Positions 1 through 10,222 of a stretch of 64,000 nucleotides of DNA are shown in pieces. Position 1 is the first letter of the stretch. Each line of letters starts with the position of its first letter. Both the position numbers and the translations under genes were made by a program. The notes beneath the pieces are model-generated. The model searched no databases. It was not told the DNA's origin and saw only the letters and a program-made list of their open reading frames with translations. Origin of the DNA: Molanna angustata (Eukaryota > Arthropoda > Insecta > Trichoptera > Molannidae); assembly GCA_963576475.1 (NCBI GenBank), contig OY754982.1, forward strand, positions 11,124,546 to 11,188,545. Reading direction: 5' to 3'.

Positions 1-99
1 TGGATATAATTACTTACTTACTTTGCGTATGGCAATCGGCATTTTCTTCACCGCGAGGGTTGCGTCTTGGTGTCACGTCAGTTATATTTGGAAGCTCGC

Positions 100-325
100 C
101 GACAAAAGCCAGTTCACCGCTTCAGAGTCAGCTGCATGTTGTTCCTCCAGTGATCCAGGGAATGCATAAAGAGGGCATTCTCCCACCAAGTGTGCCACCG
201 TCTGCCTTGCAGCTCCGCATTCGCAGTTGGGTGTTTCCCTTTTGTCCCACTTCCAAATGAGGTAGTTAGATCAGCCCTGCTCTGTGCGGATTCTGTTTAG
301 CCGCACCCATGCTTTGCGAGGCTGG
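100..325 (-). mobile_element. Decayed LINE ORF2 C-terminal fragment
   Basis: Read on the minus strand, about 260 down to 104 gives an open stretch ending in TAA with a C-x-C-G...H...C pattern (NCECGAARQTVAHLVGECPL). This cysteine/histidine knuckle is typical of the C-terminus of insect non-LTR retrotransposon reverse transcriptases. The frame is broken upstream near 270 by an in-frame TGA. Short plus-strand ORFs here are shadows. The clade cannot be resolved from so short a piece. Confidence 0.6.
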
Positions 326-390
326 GATTCGTTCAGTTGGGTCCGGAATCAGGGATTTGTATGGATATAATTATAATATGATAATTTTGT

Positions 391-610
391 CGGCCTTCGT
401 GGTTCAGTTGGTTAGTTATCTGACTGCTGATCCAAAGGTCCCGGGTTCGATTCCCGGTGGAGACACAGTTTTTAATTGTGTTTTCAGTCTGGATCTGTGA
501 GACGATTAATATCGTCAATCTTCATAATGTGGCAACTTGTTATTGGGTGCGTGTTAAATTAATATTTGACATAGTACCTGTTAGTTTCCCGAGAAGTAAT
601 ATAAGAAATA
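391..610 (+). mobile_element. tRNA-derived SINE, family 1, copy a
   Basis: The head is tRNA-like: an A box around TGGTTCAGTTGG and a B box GGTTCGATTCC. It is followed by a body containing GTTTTCAGTCTGGATCTGTG and ending near the string GACATAGTACCTGTTAG. Closely similar copies occur at 11130-11257 (-), 16024-16232 (-), 46425-46642 (+) and 49927-50069 (-). Five copies at unrelated positions sharing a non-tRNA body show that this is a SINE, not a tRNA gene. Confidence 0.8.
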
Positions 611-734
611 ATTATAGACACGATTTGGGTTATCATGGGGGATCTGATTCCATCGGTTGACCGGATTTGCTCCCAGAAGGCAATTTATTCCATTTAATAG
701 GTCCGTTCACACTGAAACCATGATCAAATTAAGC

Positions 735-1290
735 CGCTTTATTGGATTTATCGAATTCCTTTAAAGAACTGGTATTCTGTGATTCTGACGAACTCAATGA
801 TAAGCGTCTCTCTGATGGTACATTCCTGTGACACAGTTCTTGAATATAGTGCGGAGCCAAGTTATACAGAGCCTTGAAAACCATCAAGCACACTTTGTAA
901 TACATATATTCGATGTGGACACCTCAACCGGTGCAGCATTTAGGAGAGGCGTCATGTGGTATATTTTATCTGCCCCAAAGGTAAACCTCTCAGCTGCGTT
1001 TTAATCACCAGTTGCAACCTATTTAGTTGACGTTTGGGCAGACCACCATATATAGCATTGCAATAATCCAACCTAGATACAACAAATGCGTTTATATAGT
1101 GACTTTGTCTCAGGCAACTTTGACGAAGACCATTAAGCTGTATTCGATGGAAATAACATGAGCTAACAGTTTTTGAGATCAGCAGGTCGAGCGATAGTTT
1201 GTTGTCCAAGTGAACGCCTAGGAATTTAACATTCATTGATGGTGTAAGTGCTTCTCCGTTGAAATTGATAAGAGCATTTGTTCTTCCTCC
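735..1290 (-). mobile_element. CR1/L2-like LINE ORF2 C-terminal relic
   Basis: Minus-strand translation from about 1290 to 952 gives KFLGVHLDNKLSL...SRLDYCNAIYGGLPKRQLNRLQ, the region just after the reverse transcriptase palm in CR1/L2/Rex-type LINEs. A shifted frame continues below 952 with ...VFKALYNLAPHYIQELC..., the usual end of that domain. It therefore carries at least one frameshift and is dead. It abuts another element fragment at about 1275-1290. Confidence 0.65.
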
Positions 1291-1505
1291 ACCACCATCC
1301 GTTCTGCTTATGGGGACTAATAACGGCCACTTGCAAAACTCTGAAAGAACACATAAAGAATATAAGAAGAGTCCGGAGAACTCTAAAACCTTGCAGACAC
1401 TGCACTTAATGTGCCAAAGAGAGCTAATCATGTGGAAACAACTGGCTCACTGCTCAGTGATAGTGAAGATAAGAGTGCACCGAATTTAAGACAGAAAGTC
1501 TTGAA
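1275..1505 (+). mobile_element. Relic of a dispersed coding element (pair with 27430-27650)
   Basis: About 220 bp near-identical, in inverse orientation, to 27430-27650 inside the last TIM44 intron. Both can be read as a hydrophilic peptide (MGTNN.PLQNSERTHKEH...KSPENS...LPNLRQKVL-type in the other copy), resembling an unordered N-terminal region of a retroelement ORF1. This copy has an internal insertion and a frameshift relative to the other. The family was not recognised. Confidence 0.5.
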
Positions 1506-1745
1506 AGCCCTAAAGTTGCTCTTCGTAGCTACAAGGTCCGCTTGTCCAAGGGGTCCAAAGAAATTTCCTCGGCCATCGTCGTAGAGTTCTCGTCGGATAG
1601 TTGACACGGAGAAGTTAGTGCATTCCCATAGGATATGCTCAGAAGCCTGTTCAGGGTTATCACAAAGCTGACATGAGGACGAATCGGATAAGTGAAAACG
1701 AAAGAGATAACTTTTGAAACTGCCGTGTCCAGTAAGGAATTATAC
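1505..1745 (-). mobile_element. LINE ORF2 C-terminal fragment (CCHC end)
   Basis: The minus strand is open from about 1740 to 1505. It starts GHGSFKSYLFRFHLSD and continues to CQLCDNPEQASEHILWEC, a C-x2-C...H...C knuckle. It then reads a basic tail. GHG-x-F-x2-YL followed by this knuckle is the classic C-terminus of Jockey/R1/LOA-type reverse transcriptases. No complete RT lies upstream, so this is a truncated insertion. Confidence 0.65.
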
Positions 1746-1749
1746 TTGG

Positions 1750-3040
1750 AGCATAAGAATTAGTAATGATAGGAGCATTATCAATAAGACTTTGTCGCCG
1801 CGATGAATTTGTATAAATCATTTACAACAGGATAATCAAAAGCGTGGCCGTGGGTCCACTTAAAACTCTCCAATGCATAATACTTAAGTTTGAATACATG
1901 ACAGCATTTCTCCTCTTTCTGACCCATCTTACCTATATCATAACGTACGATGTCCATTTTGCTGCAGGTTTTATGACCGTGTTTCTATCTCTAACCCGAA
2001 ACACATTTAATATCATAAAACTAAGGCAAGGTATATTCTTACGACTCAACCATATAAATCAAGTTATAAAAACATTTACCTTTGTTTATACTTTGTTATA
2101 ATAGTAGATCTCGATGAAAAAATGATTTATAAAATTAAGTAAATGTAATAAGATGCCAATATTATTTATTTTTTCTTCAAGTTGGTTTCCATGATCCATT
2201 TATGACCATTGAAAAAATGACAAAGGTAAATATTTTTGTAACTTGATTTATCTGCGCTTTCTATGGTTATAAATGACCTAAAAACATAGACGACGTCAGA
2301 AAATTTGTCGTGTAAATAGACACTTTTTGGCGGGAAAACGCTTTTCCCGCCAATTCCGGTCGTAAAAATAGTGGCACCGTAAAACTAAACCGTTGAGTTT
2401 GTATCAATTGACGTATTCTTACTTCTTGATAACTTACTACAATAATTAAATAAACTATTATGATCTTCCCGCATACCATTAATATGTCAACACGTATTAG
2501 TACCACAAATATTATTTTTATCTAATGGCATAACCATGTCATGATATTGTATTTTGCTATTTACAAATTGTCCTACACCAAAGTAAGCATATTGTCGTTT
2601 GTCCATGTATGTCTTTTTCTGGTCGAGCGTATCAAAAACCCGGTTATAAATATACCTACATCGTGCAATACGTGAACACGTTATTATAGTTGACTCGTAA
2701 AACAAACAATAAAACGTGAAAGTCATTAATGCTCCAAACACGACTTTATTTAGCTGGCTGGCCGTAAGAGGATTTAGTCGGAAAAATGATTTAAATCCAA
2801 TTTATATCGTAATGGTCACCTATATATTAAAACTGTCTGTGTTGGTCAGTGACGGAGAACATTTCGTAGATTCACGTGTTCAAAGAACGAACATTTCAAT
2901 AATAAATTTACTTGATTTGAAAATCTTTTTTTTGTCTATTAGTTTTAAAATGGTTCGAATTTCATTAAATTTGTTAAGGTAAAAGCGGTGCAAATAATGA
3001 AAGCGGCCACAACAAATAAATGTATAAATGAAATCAGTAT
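1750..3040. other. AT-rich intergenic, nothing recognised
   Basis: No coding signature, TIR or repeat shared with other parts of the window was seen. Short ORFs here (for example 1844-2101) are low-complexity. Confidence 0.5.
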
Positions 3041-3044
3041 TAAA

Positions 3045-4080
3045 ACTAGTTGCATGTAACACGTGAAATCCAACTGTCGATAGCGATAGTACGTATAGTT
3101 GAAGATTAAGTACCAAACTATAAACCCATAAATACAAAGTTATTTAATATTTTAAGATATTTGGTTTTCTATACAACACATGTACCTAGGTATGTATGTC
3201 AAGATAGGATAGTATGGAGGTCAGTCCTTTTTTCCTACCCAGAATATGAAAACAGCATGATGGTATGTATGTATGTTTGGAGATTAGTATCAAACAATTA
3301 AGTCTTCTTAGATATTGTGTGTAGGCTACTACCATACAAATTGTATGAAGCAATGTCGTCACTAATTTCAATTTTTATAAAAAAATTTAAAAAAAAAATT
3401 GAGTTGTGCTAATACAATGTTGATATTTTTTGTAGAAAATTAAATTATCTAGTTTGGGTGTTTCAGATTTTTTTCGATTTTTTAAAAAAATTTGAAATAT
3501 AGGCAGTTAAACCCATAAATTTATCATAAAAAAAAATTTTTCAATAAAAAATATTTGAGGATCTCTGGAATGTTTTTGAAAAAACCAGTTTGAGATTTTG
3601 TATTTGTATATGTTCATACCAATTTTCAGCGTTCTAGCTTTTATGGTTTCAGAGATATATGTTAAAATTCAAAAGTTGATAACCCCTGACTGAAACAAAA
3701 ATTCTAAATTCTAAGTATAAAAATTTTGAAGGCCTATAACTATTTATATATTCTGAAATTTTGGGCTCTGTAAATTGATTGGATCAAAAGTTATAATGGG
3801 GGACGGACACACACACAGACACACGGACACACAGACACACGGACACACAGACACACGGACACACAGACACACTAAATGTTCTACTCCGAATTATGAGTAA
3901 ATCCGTATATATAGAACATTTATGCTGCGAAGCCTCTAAGTTTGTGTTTTTTGAAGTTGGAAAAGCCGTGAAAAATATAGACCCTACATACAAATCTCGC
4001 GTATCCTGTCTTGAAACTTTGTCGATATGTTAAGAGAACAAAGTTCTCTTGAACAAATCGACATTTGGATATTTGGCGTT
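3045..4080 (+). repeat. Unnamed ~1 kb dispersed element K, copy A
   Basis: Landmarks in order are GTTGCATGTAACACGTG, AACTGTCGATAGCGATAGTA, CCTACCCAGAATATGAAAAC, TCAGCGTTCTAGCTTTTATG, a CA-rich microsatellite (about 3803-3872) and a right end GAACAAATCGACATTTGGAT. All landmarks recur in reverse order and complement at 34793-35760, and partly at 13155-14345. I see no TIRs and no coding capacity, so it looks non-autonomous (Helitron-like, SINE-like or satellite-derived are all possible). Confidence 0.75.
3803..3872. repeat. CA-rich minisatellite inside element K
   Basis: Alternating ACACAGAC / ACACGGAC units give an approximately 16-bp period. The complementary GTGTGTCTGTGTGTCCG track sits at the same relative position in K copies B (about 13830-13890) and C (about 35000-35020), so the array belongs to the element and varies in length between copies. 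Confidence 0.8.
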
Positions 4081-4510
4081 TTTCGATATTTAAAAAAAGG
4101 AAAGATTCAGTAAAACACATATATTTGTCATAAAAAAATCCTAAAAAATCGAGATTTTGTATTTTTCTATTTTCATATCAATTCTCAGCGTTCTAGCTTT
4201 TATGGTTTTTGAGAATAATGGATAAATAAAATAAAAATTCAAAAGTTGTTAGCCCCTGATTGGAACCAAAATTCAGAATTCTGAGTAAAAAATGTCTTGT
4301 CGGCCTATAATACTATCTATACCTACTTTTTGAAATTTATGTATGGCTCTAAATTGGTAAACACCAAAAAATTGGTGTTTTTTGACTTCAAAGTTGAAAA
4401 ACCTTGCAAAAAGTCTACTGTTGTACACAATTCTCTCACACGGGTCTAAGATTAACAATATCAATACTGTCGATTCATTACGACAACTAAATTCTCTTGA
4501 ACGAATCGAC
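4081..4510 (+). repeat. Diverged tandem copy of the right half of element K
   Basis: Directly after K copy A, the same succession of landmarks appears again in diverged form: TCTCAGCGTTCTAGCTTTTA, AGTTGTTAGCCCCTGATTGG, a GACTTCAAAGTTGAAAAACC block and TTCTCTTGAACGAATCGACG. The microsatellite is missing. It suggests an old tandem duplication or a neighbouring older insertion. Confidence 0.6.
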
Positions 4511-5537
4511 GCGACGCGATGGCGTGATTACTGTAATGTATTATCAAGGAACTAAAGTCAGGATTTACCTTTGGGTTGTTCCGGACTTTTAGACATCTCA
4601 ATTTATCACGGAATCACGGAAATTTTTAAAGCTACATTCATCGTAATAGTTTTTTCAAAGCTCGGTCCAAAATTTGCTTCACATCCTGTGGGAATGTTAA
4701 GTTGTGATATTGAATACTCGAATTGTTTTTTTTAATCATTCTTCAAACATCTTTATATTTTACTTAAGTCAATGGCTGTTGGATTTTCATATCACTCTTG
4801 ATCGATTACATCCAATTATAAGCATTAAAATCATTTCTTCTAAACAAAGTTAAGACAATGTTTTGACCTTGTATTAAATAATAATATTGCTTTTAAAAAT
4901 TATGAAACCAATTCAACAAAACAATTTATTCCCATCAAACAATTACATCCATAATATTAATCTCGCTGAATAGCCATCATTATAATTTCCTAGCTATTAA
5001 AATATTACAATAAAGGAGTTATGAATATTGCGTTATAAAATATGCAGTTAAAATAAAATATCCAGGTCCTAAACTCAATCAGGTGTATCTTGGTTATATG
5101 AACCTATGTTTTTTTATTGACTAAATAAACAATTTAATTTATTGTCGTTATAACAGGTGCATTTACTAATAACTCAAGAATATCATTGTTTGATATCATT
5201 TGAACAACTGGTGGCTTCTACATAACTAATCTATTCATATAACTGATAGTGATGATTGAATAAAAGACCATGTTTTCTAAAATCACGAAACAATACAATA
5301 CCGAAGATTTTGGTCTCCCTGTGAGATAGTAGCTGTTCTGTTTTTGACCATAGGATCTTCGCGTTTTGAAAGAATATTCGATGGCTACGTAGGTACCAAA
5401 ATCATGGAATAACAGAAGGTGTTGATTATGGCCTAGACATAAAAATAAAACATTTTTCGGTAAGCAGGTATTAACGACTCGCGAGAGTGAGTTGTTTCAA
5501 AAAATTTAGTATCCCATATTCTTTAGAGTTATTTATC
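4511..5537. other. AT-rich intergenic, nothing recognised
   Basis: No gene, TIR or repeat family member identified between element K and the 30-bp satellite. Confidence 0.5.
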
Positions 5538-5930
5538 ACTCGTTTCTTGTATTCTTTAATGTATCTCTTGTGCTCTTTCATCTTCATATATTACCTATCT
5601 CTTGTGCTCTTTCATCTTTATATCTAATATCTTGTGCTCTTTCATCTTTATATCTAATATCTTGTGCTCTTTCATCTTTATATGTTTTCTTTTGTGCTCT
5701 TTCATCTTTATATCATTCATATCTCTTTGGCTCTTTCATATTTATATGTTTTCTCTTGTGCTCTTTCATCTTTATATCTCACCCCTTGTGCTCTTTCATA
5801 TTTATATGTTTTGTCTTGTGCTCTTTCATCTTCATATCGTATCTCTTGTGCTCTTTCATCTTTATATGCTATATCTTGTACTCTTTCATCTTTATATCTT
5901 ATCTCTTGTGCTCTTTCACCTTTATATCTT
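5538..5930 (+). repeat. 30-bp satellite array (about 13 units)
   Basis: Tandem units of 30 bp with core TCTTGTGCTCTTTCATCTTT; the first unit (about 5538-5560) is degenerate and several units show a T-to-A or C-to-T change. Because the unit is a multiple of three and lacks stops, three overlapping ORFs appear across it (repeated SCALSSLYLI-like peptides). They have no independent support as genes. The array is interrupted by the LINE at 5931-10200 and resumes for part of one unit at 10201-10220. Confidence 0.9.
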
Positions 5931-6214
5931 ATATTTTTTTTTTTTTTTTAAGATATTTATTTTTTTAATAAAAAGTAATACATTGTTCTTTTCCCGCCAA
6001 ACTGCAAAGCAGTTTTTTGGCAGAGCAGATTCTCTCTTTCACACAATTTTATAAATTTCACATATAATTATTTCAATAAACTAATCTCAAACAAAACAAA
6101 AATTTGAAAGAAAAAGAAAAACTTGAAATTCGATAGAAAAAAAAATTGAATTAAACCTTACACATAATATACATTAGATATACCTATAATTAATCAACAA
6201 TAATAATTTAAAGT

Positions 6215-7017
6215 CTAACGAACGCTTGAATTCAGATAAAGATGTTTAAGAGTATTTTTTATACTAACTATTTTCGTTTCGTCAGACTTTAAAATATTTC
6301 TTATCCTAATCGGCAACGCGTTAATAATATGCAGCACAAGATGTTTCCTGGTACGATCTCCATACACGTTGTTTGTCTTAGGTACCTGCAGGGCACGCTC
6401 CATCGCCAGCCTTGTCCCATATATGTGACTTATTTCTGTTTCAAAATATTCATTTTTGTATTCTTCCAAAATGATGCACTGTTTTACTTTATTTTGTATT
6501 GGGAGTATTTTACATATTTCAAATAATTTTTCATATTGACTATTACATGATTTTTTTGTATTGTTGTCCACCAACATTTTCAAGAAATTGATTTGAATTT
6601 GTTTAATTTTATTGGTGTGTGTTGGGTAAGTTAAGCCGTAACAAGTTAACGCGTAGCTGACAATGGAGTCGACCATAGCATAGTACATAGAATACAGTAT
6701 GGCCCGAGAAACACTAGCCTTTAACATATAAAAATTACACAATATTGAATTTAATTTTGTACAAATGAGTTCTACGTGTTTACTCCAATTAAATGTATTA
6801 TCAATCTGTAATCCTAGGTATGTATATTGGTCAACTTTTTCAATTTCTGAACATGCACAATCAATATAATTTTTGTGCATGCATTCATAGGTATGTCCAA
6901 CAATTTTGAATGCTACATTTTTTTGTTTTGAATGAGCTGACCGTATGTGTACATATTTCGTTTTCTTCACATTTACAATAATTCCGTTGTCATGGGCCCA
7001 TTTATGTAAATATGTTA
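6215..7017 (-). CDS. LINE ORF2, C-terminal part after a frameshift
   Basis: This frame continues ORF2. Immediately upstream of its first ATG (6970) the codons read ...LHKWAHDNGIIVNVKKTK, which overlaps the last codons of the 7002-9182 frame. It carries the thumb/connection segment (KVDQYTYLGLQIDNTFNW, near the usual YLGV-motif) and a 200-residue C-terminal domain ending in TAA at 6215-6217. A single extra A between 7003 and 7020 (AAC-A-TAT) would explain the break. The whole ORF2 would be roughly 990 residues. No CCHC knuckle is evident at its end. Confidence 0.8.
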
Positions 7018-9182
7018 TTTAGGTCATGTTGGATGTTTTTTTCGATGATAGTCGTATCATAATCTGCATACAAAATTCCTAAGTCATCCGCAAACATGTA
7101 TTTACTACAGTATTTAATGACATTCCCGAGTGTATTGACATGCATAATGTAGCATAATGGTCCAGTGATTGATCCAGTTGCCACTCCGTATTTGGCTGTC
7201 CTTTTCTCGCTTATTCTGTCCTTAATTTTGACTACAAATTGCCTCTCACTGAGATAACTCTCGAACCACTTCTTCATTGGTCCTCTGATACCACATTCTT
7301 CCATAGCTACCATAAGCGTTTCGTGGTCAAGAGTATCGAATGCTTTTTTGAAGTCTATAAATAGTGCAACCACATGTTTCCTCTTATCCAAATTTTCATT
7401 TATTTCATCTGTAAATTTACTTAATAATGAATTTGTGCTTTTGTTTTTTTGAAATCCATATTGAATTGGGTTTATTATTTTAAATTTGTCCATAAAGTTA
7501 TTTATTTGGTCCACTATGATTCTTTCTATTATTTTATCAATGCTAGACAATAAGGCTATTGGTCTATAATTTGTAGTCTTTTTGTGATCACCCTGTTTGT
7601 AAATTGGTCTAATTATAGATAACTTTAACATTTCTGGAAACATTCCTTTTTCGATAGATAAATTAATTAATCTAGAAATCACCGGTCCTATATAATGTTT
7701 TACTGACTTTATGTCAGACATTCTTATTTTATCTACTCCCGGTGCTTTTTTCGAAGACATTTTATCGATACATTTAATTACCTCATCTGTAGAAACTTTT
7801 TTCATCCTCATTGAGTGATCAATAGGCACTGAATATTCTGATCTTTTTAAAAATTTTACATTACATTTATGTTTTATGTCTTCAATTTCGTTTGAAAATG
7901 TATCCGCGAATTCATTGCATATAATTTCCATGTTTCCTTGTTTATTTATATGTTTTTCTATAACACTATCCAATGACAGTTTTTCTCTTCCTAGCCATTC
8001 ATTTATATTTTGCCATAACTTTCTGTAATTTCCGATGTTTTCATTAATTATTTGTTTTCTGTAATTATTTTTAGCGTTATTTATACATTTGTTTGTTTTG
8101 TTTCTCCATTTAGTGTATTCAAGTCTTCTAATAGTATCACCAGGAGAGTTTTTCCAATGTCTAAACAGATAGTCTCTTTTTATAATCATTTGTTTCAAAG
8201 AGTTTGTAATCCATAAGTTTTTTATTTCCTTTTCAGATACAATTGTTTCTTTTCTTGCCTTATTGTATATATTATTAAAAGTATCGTAAATTTCTTGGTA
8301 TAATTTTAATGGGCATGATATATGTTCCATATTTCTCCATTTGACTTCATTTAATAAATTGGAGACAATATTATTGTTAAGAATAGTAATATTGTTTTTT
8401 TTGCCACCCGTTACTTCTGGTTCGTCATTATTTGTTATTGTTAACCCAATAATATAGTGGTCTGCTACTTTCTGTGTGACTACAGTCGAGTGCAAAGTGT
8501 CGGTTTTACCTCTCACGTATAAGTGGTCTATGCATGATTTCACGTTTCTTCCATCAACAATCTCGTCTCTGGTCACATCACATATCAATTTGCAAAGACC
8601 ATATTCACTTAACTTATTATTGTATTCGATTACCTGTCTGTTATTATCTTTTAGTATATTTATGTTTATATCTCCCATTAATATAATTTCTTCTCTTTTT
8701 GGTATATTACTCAGTATAATACTCAGTTCGGTCACAAAGTTCTTAACATTTAGTTGAGGTGGTCTATACATAGCTAGAATCCATCTGGTATCAAAATTTT
8801 TGGTTACTTTGCCGTAGATCGCTTCACTGTATTTTAACTGTAGTGTGAATTCTTCAAATTTGCATTTTTCATTTACATAAATCATAATACCTCCTCCTCT
8901 TCTGTTTATTCGTGTTTTTGTGTACATATCGAATCCTTTAATCTTATATAATGACGTTTCGTTTTGATTTATGTTTACTTCACTTAATATCATCATGTCC
9001 ACTTCACATAATATATCTTTTGTTACCACCAGTAGTTCATTAAAATGTTTTCGGATTGAACGAACATTAACGTGAAATATTAAGAACTTTGTATTGTTAT
9101 TTTTTATTTCCCTCTTCCAGATTTCAACATTTTCACATTTAGTATACTTGTGCATATCTGCTACGTCGTTTTTGAAAGCCAT
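7002..9182 (-). CDS. LINE ORF2: endonuclease and reverse transcriptase
   Basis: 726-residue reading frame. Residues about 33-245 are an apurinic-type endonuclease: FHVNVRSI (N39 region), LSEVNIN (E68), MYRPPQ, LMGDININ (D161), SCIDHLYV (216-223) and VADHYI (239-244). Residues about 470-726 are the reverse transcriptase: KAPGVDKI, RPIYKQGDHK, NYRPIALLS (538-546), ALFIDFKKAFD with catalytic D610, GVATGSITGPL (666-676) and FADD (697-700). These catalytic residues are intact. It begins 46 bp after ORF1. It nicks target DNA and copies element RNA in target-primed reverse transcription. The frame is lost at 7002 by a probable one-base insertion, so the continuation is in 6215-7017. Confidence 0.88.
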   Translation of the reverse strand: MAFKNDVADMHKYTKCENVEIWKREIKNNNTKFLIFHVNVRSIRKHFNELLVVTKDILCEVDMMILSEVNINQNETSLYKIKGFDMYTKTRINRRGGGIMIYVNEKCKFEEFTLQLKYSEAIYGKVTKNFDTRWILAMYRPPQLNVKNFVTELSIILSNIPKREEIILMGDININILKDNNRQVIEYNNKLSEYGLCKLICDVTRDEIVDGRNVKSCIDHLYVRGKTDTLHSTVVTQKVADHYIIGLTITNNDEPEVTGGKKNNITILNNNIVSNLLNEVKWRNMEHISCPLKLYQEIYDTFNNIYNKARKETIVSEKEIKNLWITNSLKQMIIKRDYLFRHWKNSPGDTIRRLEYTKWRNKTNKCINNAKNNYRKQIINENIGNYRKLWQNINEWLGREKLSLDSVIEKHINKQGNMEIICNEFADTFSNEIEDIKHKCNVKFLKRSEYSVPIDHSMRMKKVSTDEVIKCIDKMSSKKAPGVDKIRMSDIKSVKHYIGPVISRLINLSIEKGMFPEMLKLSIIRPIYKQGDHKKTTNYRPIALLSSIDKIIERIIVDQINNFMDKFKIINPIQYGFQKNKSTNSLLSKFTDEINENLDKRKHVVALFIDFKKAFDTLDHETLMVAMEECGIRGPMKKWFESYLSERQFVVKIKDRISEKRTAKYGVATGSITGPLCYIMHVNTLGNVIKYCSKYMFADDLGILYADYDTTIIEKNIQHDLNNIFT

Positions 9183-9228
9183 TTTTATTTATATTAAGTT
9201 TAGCATAACTTGAATAATATTCAATGAT

Positions 9229-10065
9229 TTACTCTAATATTTTCATTATGTCGTTTTCATTGTTAATCGATATAATTTTACTTTTTTCGTCCTTACGTGC
9301 CAATATTTGTCCGTTTTTCACCCAAATAAAATTGTATTGCTCTTTCAATGATTTTTTCGATTTCCAGAGCAGTTCCCTGGTGTACGGGATTAGGTTTTCA
9401 TTCACATATATTCGATTTATATTTTGGCTTTTATCGTATATATCTTGATTCTTTACTATATTTTTTCTGTTTCTCAACCACATATGTCTTGTTTTAGTAT
9501 TTTTAAATGTCACTACGATAGGTGCGGGGCGCGACGTCGACATATGTGGCACTCTCCAAGCATCCTGTATTTCGCCCTCTTCAATTCCCAGCTTCTTTCC
9601 AATTGTTTCAATCACACATTTTAAGTTTTCGTCCTCTTTCCTTTCTACTCCTATAATTTCCACATTATTTCTCAGTTCCCTCTGTTCAATTTTTCTTATT
9701 CGTTCTTCAAGTGCCAAATTACATTTCTCAATATATACATTTTTGTTTCGTAGGTCGTCAATCTTCTTTTCAGCCTTAATCAATTTTTCATTCTGTTCAG
9801 CTTGCTTTTTTAGCATCTCCTCATATTGTGCCGCAAAGAAAGTTAATGAGTTGCTCATGTTCTCCATGTCTTTTTTCATTTCACGCATTATCGACATCTT
9901 TTCATTTACTTCACTGAGCAACTTTTCCACCGTAATCTTTTCCGGTGTCACATTTAGTGCGTATGATTCTGAGGTTTCTTCATTTATGCATTTTTTACAC
10001 ACTCCGGTATTAGTTATATCTCCTCTTTTAGGTATAACCTGTTTACACTTTTTACATTGCGTCAT
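9229..10065 (-). CDS. LINE ORF1: zinc-ribbon, coiled-coil, RRM-like RNA-binding protein
   Basis: 278 residues, intact. The N-terminus has two CxxC pairs (C4/C7 and C23/C26), a zinc-ribbon-like start. Residues about 45-135 are heptad-rich and charged (LLSEVNEKMSIM...EKLIKAEKKIDDL), a likely coiled coil for oligomerisation. From about residue 130, ELRNNVEIIGV begins an RRM-like fold of the L1 ORF1p/transposase_22 type, and PAPIVVTFKN...WLRNRK fits the following strand and basic helix. Such proteins coat element RNA and chaperone nucleic acid annealing. The start ATG at 10065 is preceded by a purine-rich AAAAA context. ORF2 follows in the same direction, separated by 46 bp. Confidence 0.85.
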   Translation of the reverse strand: MTQCKKCKQVIPKRGDITNTGVCKKCINEETSESYALNVTPEKITVEKLLSEVNEKMSIMREMKKDMENMSNSLTFFAAQYEEMLKKQAEQNEKLIKAEKKIDDLRNKNVYIEKCNLALEERIRKIEQRELRNNVEIIGVERKEDENLKCVIETIGKKLGIEEGEIQDAWRVPHMSTSRPAPIVVTFKNTKTRHMWLRNRKNIVKNQDIYDKSQNINRIYVNENLIPYTRELLWKSKKSLKEQYNFIWVKNGQILARKDEKSKIISINNENDIMKILE

Positions 10066-10200
10066 TTTTTACGTCAATTTTTGCGTTAATCAACCACACT
10101 GTACTTTTGCACTTTACTGTCAATTTATTTTTATTTTTTACACTACCTACACGTAAAGCGCCAATTGCACGTCTGTTATTGCCGAACGCACTAGAGAGAA

Positions 10201-10222
10201 TATATCTTGTGCTCTTTCTTCG
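10201..10222 (+). repeat. Satellite remnant and right target-site duplication
   Basis: TATATCTTGTGCTCTTTC matches the 30-bp satellite unit at 5538-5930, separated from it only by the LINE. It fixes the LINE 5' end at about 10200. Confidence 0.75.

Larger units (their letters stand above)
5931..10200 (-). mobile_element. Near full-length non-LTR retrotransposon (CR1/Jockey-like)
   Basis: On the minus strand it contains a short 5' region (10200-10066), ORF1 (10065-9229), ORF2 (9182-6215 with one frameshift), a 3' UTR and a poly(A) tail (poly-T on the plus strand, about 5934-5949). The 8-bp TATATCTT at 5923-5930 is repeated at 10201-10208, as expected of a target-site duplication, with ATA between the left copy and the tail. 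Both flanks are satellite sequence, so the element landed in the last unit of the array. Intact ORF1 and a single lesion in ORF2 indicate a recent insertion. Confidence 0.88.

Noticed and set aside
400..475. tRNA gene
   Set aside because: Acceptor stem does not pair and the sequence continues into a shared SINE body; same reasoning applies to 14090-14170, 16160-16232, 43400-43490, 46425-46500 and 56475-56545.
952..1431. 159-codon minus ORF as a host gene
   Set aside because: Composite of a CR1/L2-like LINE relic and part of another dispersed element; not a host gene.
5570..6054. Overlapping ORFs of 95-150 codons
   Set aside because: They are translations of the stop-free 30-bp satellite and have no start context or homology signature.
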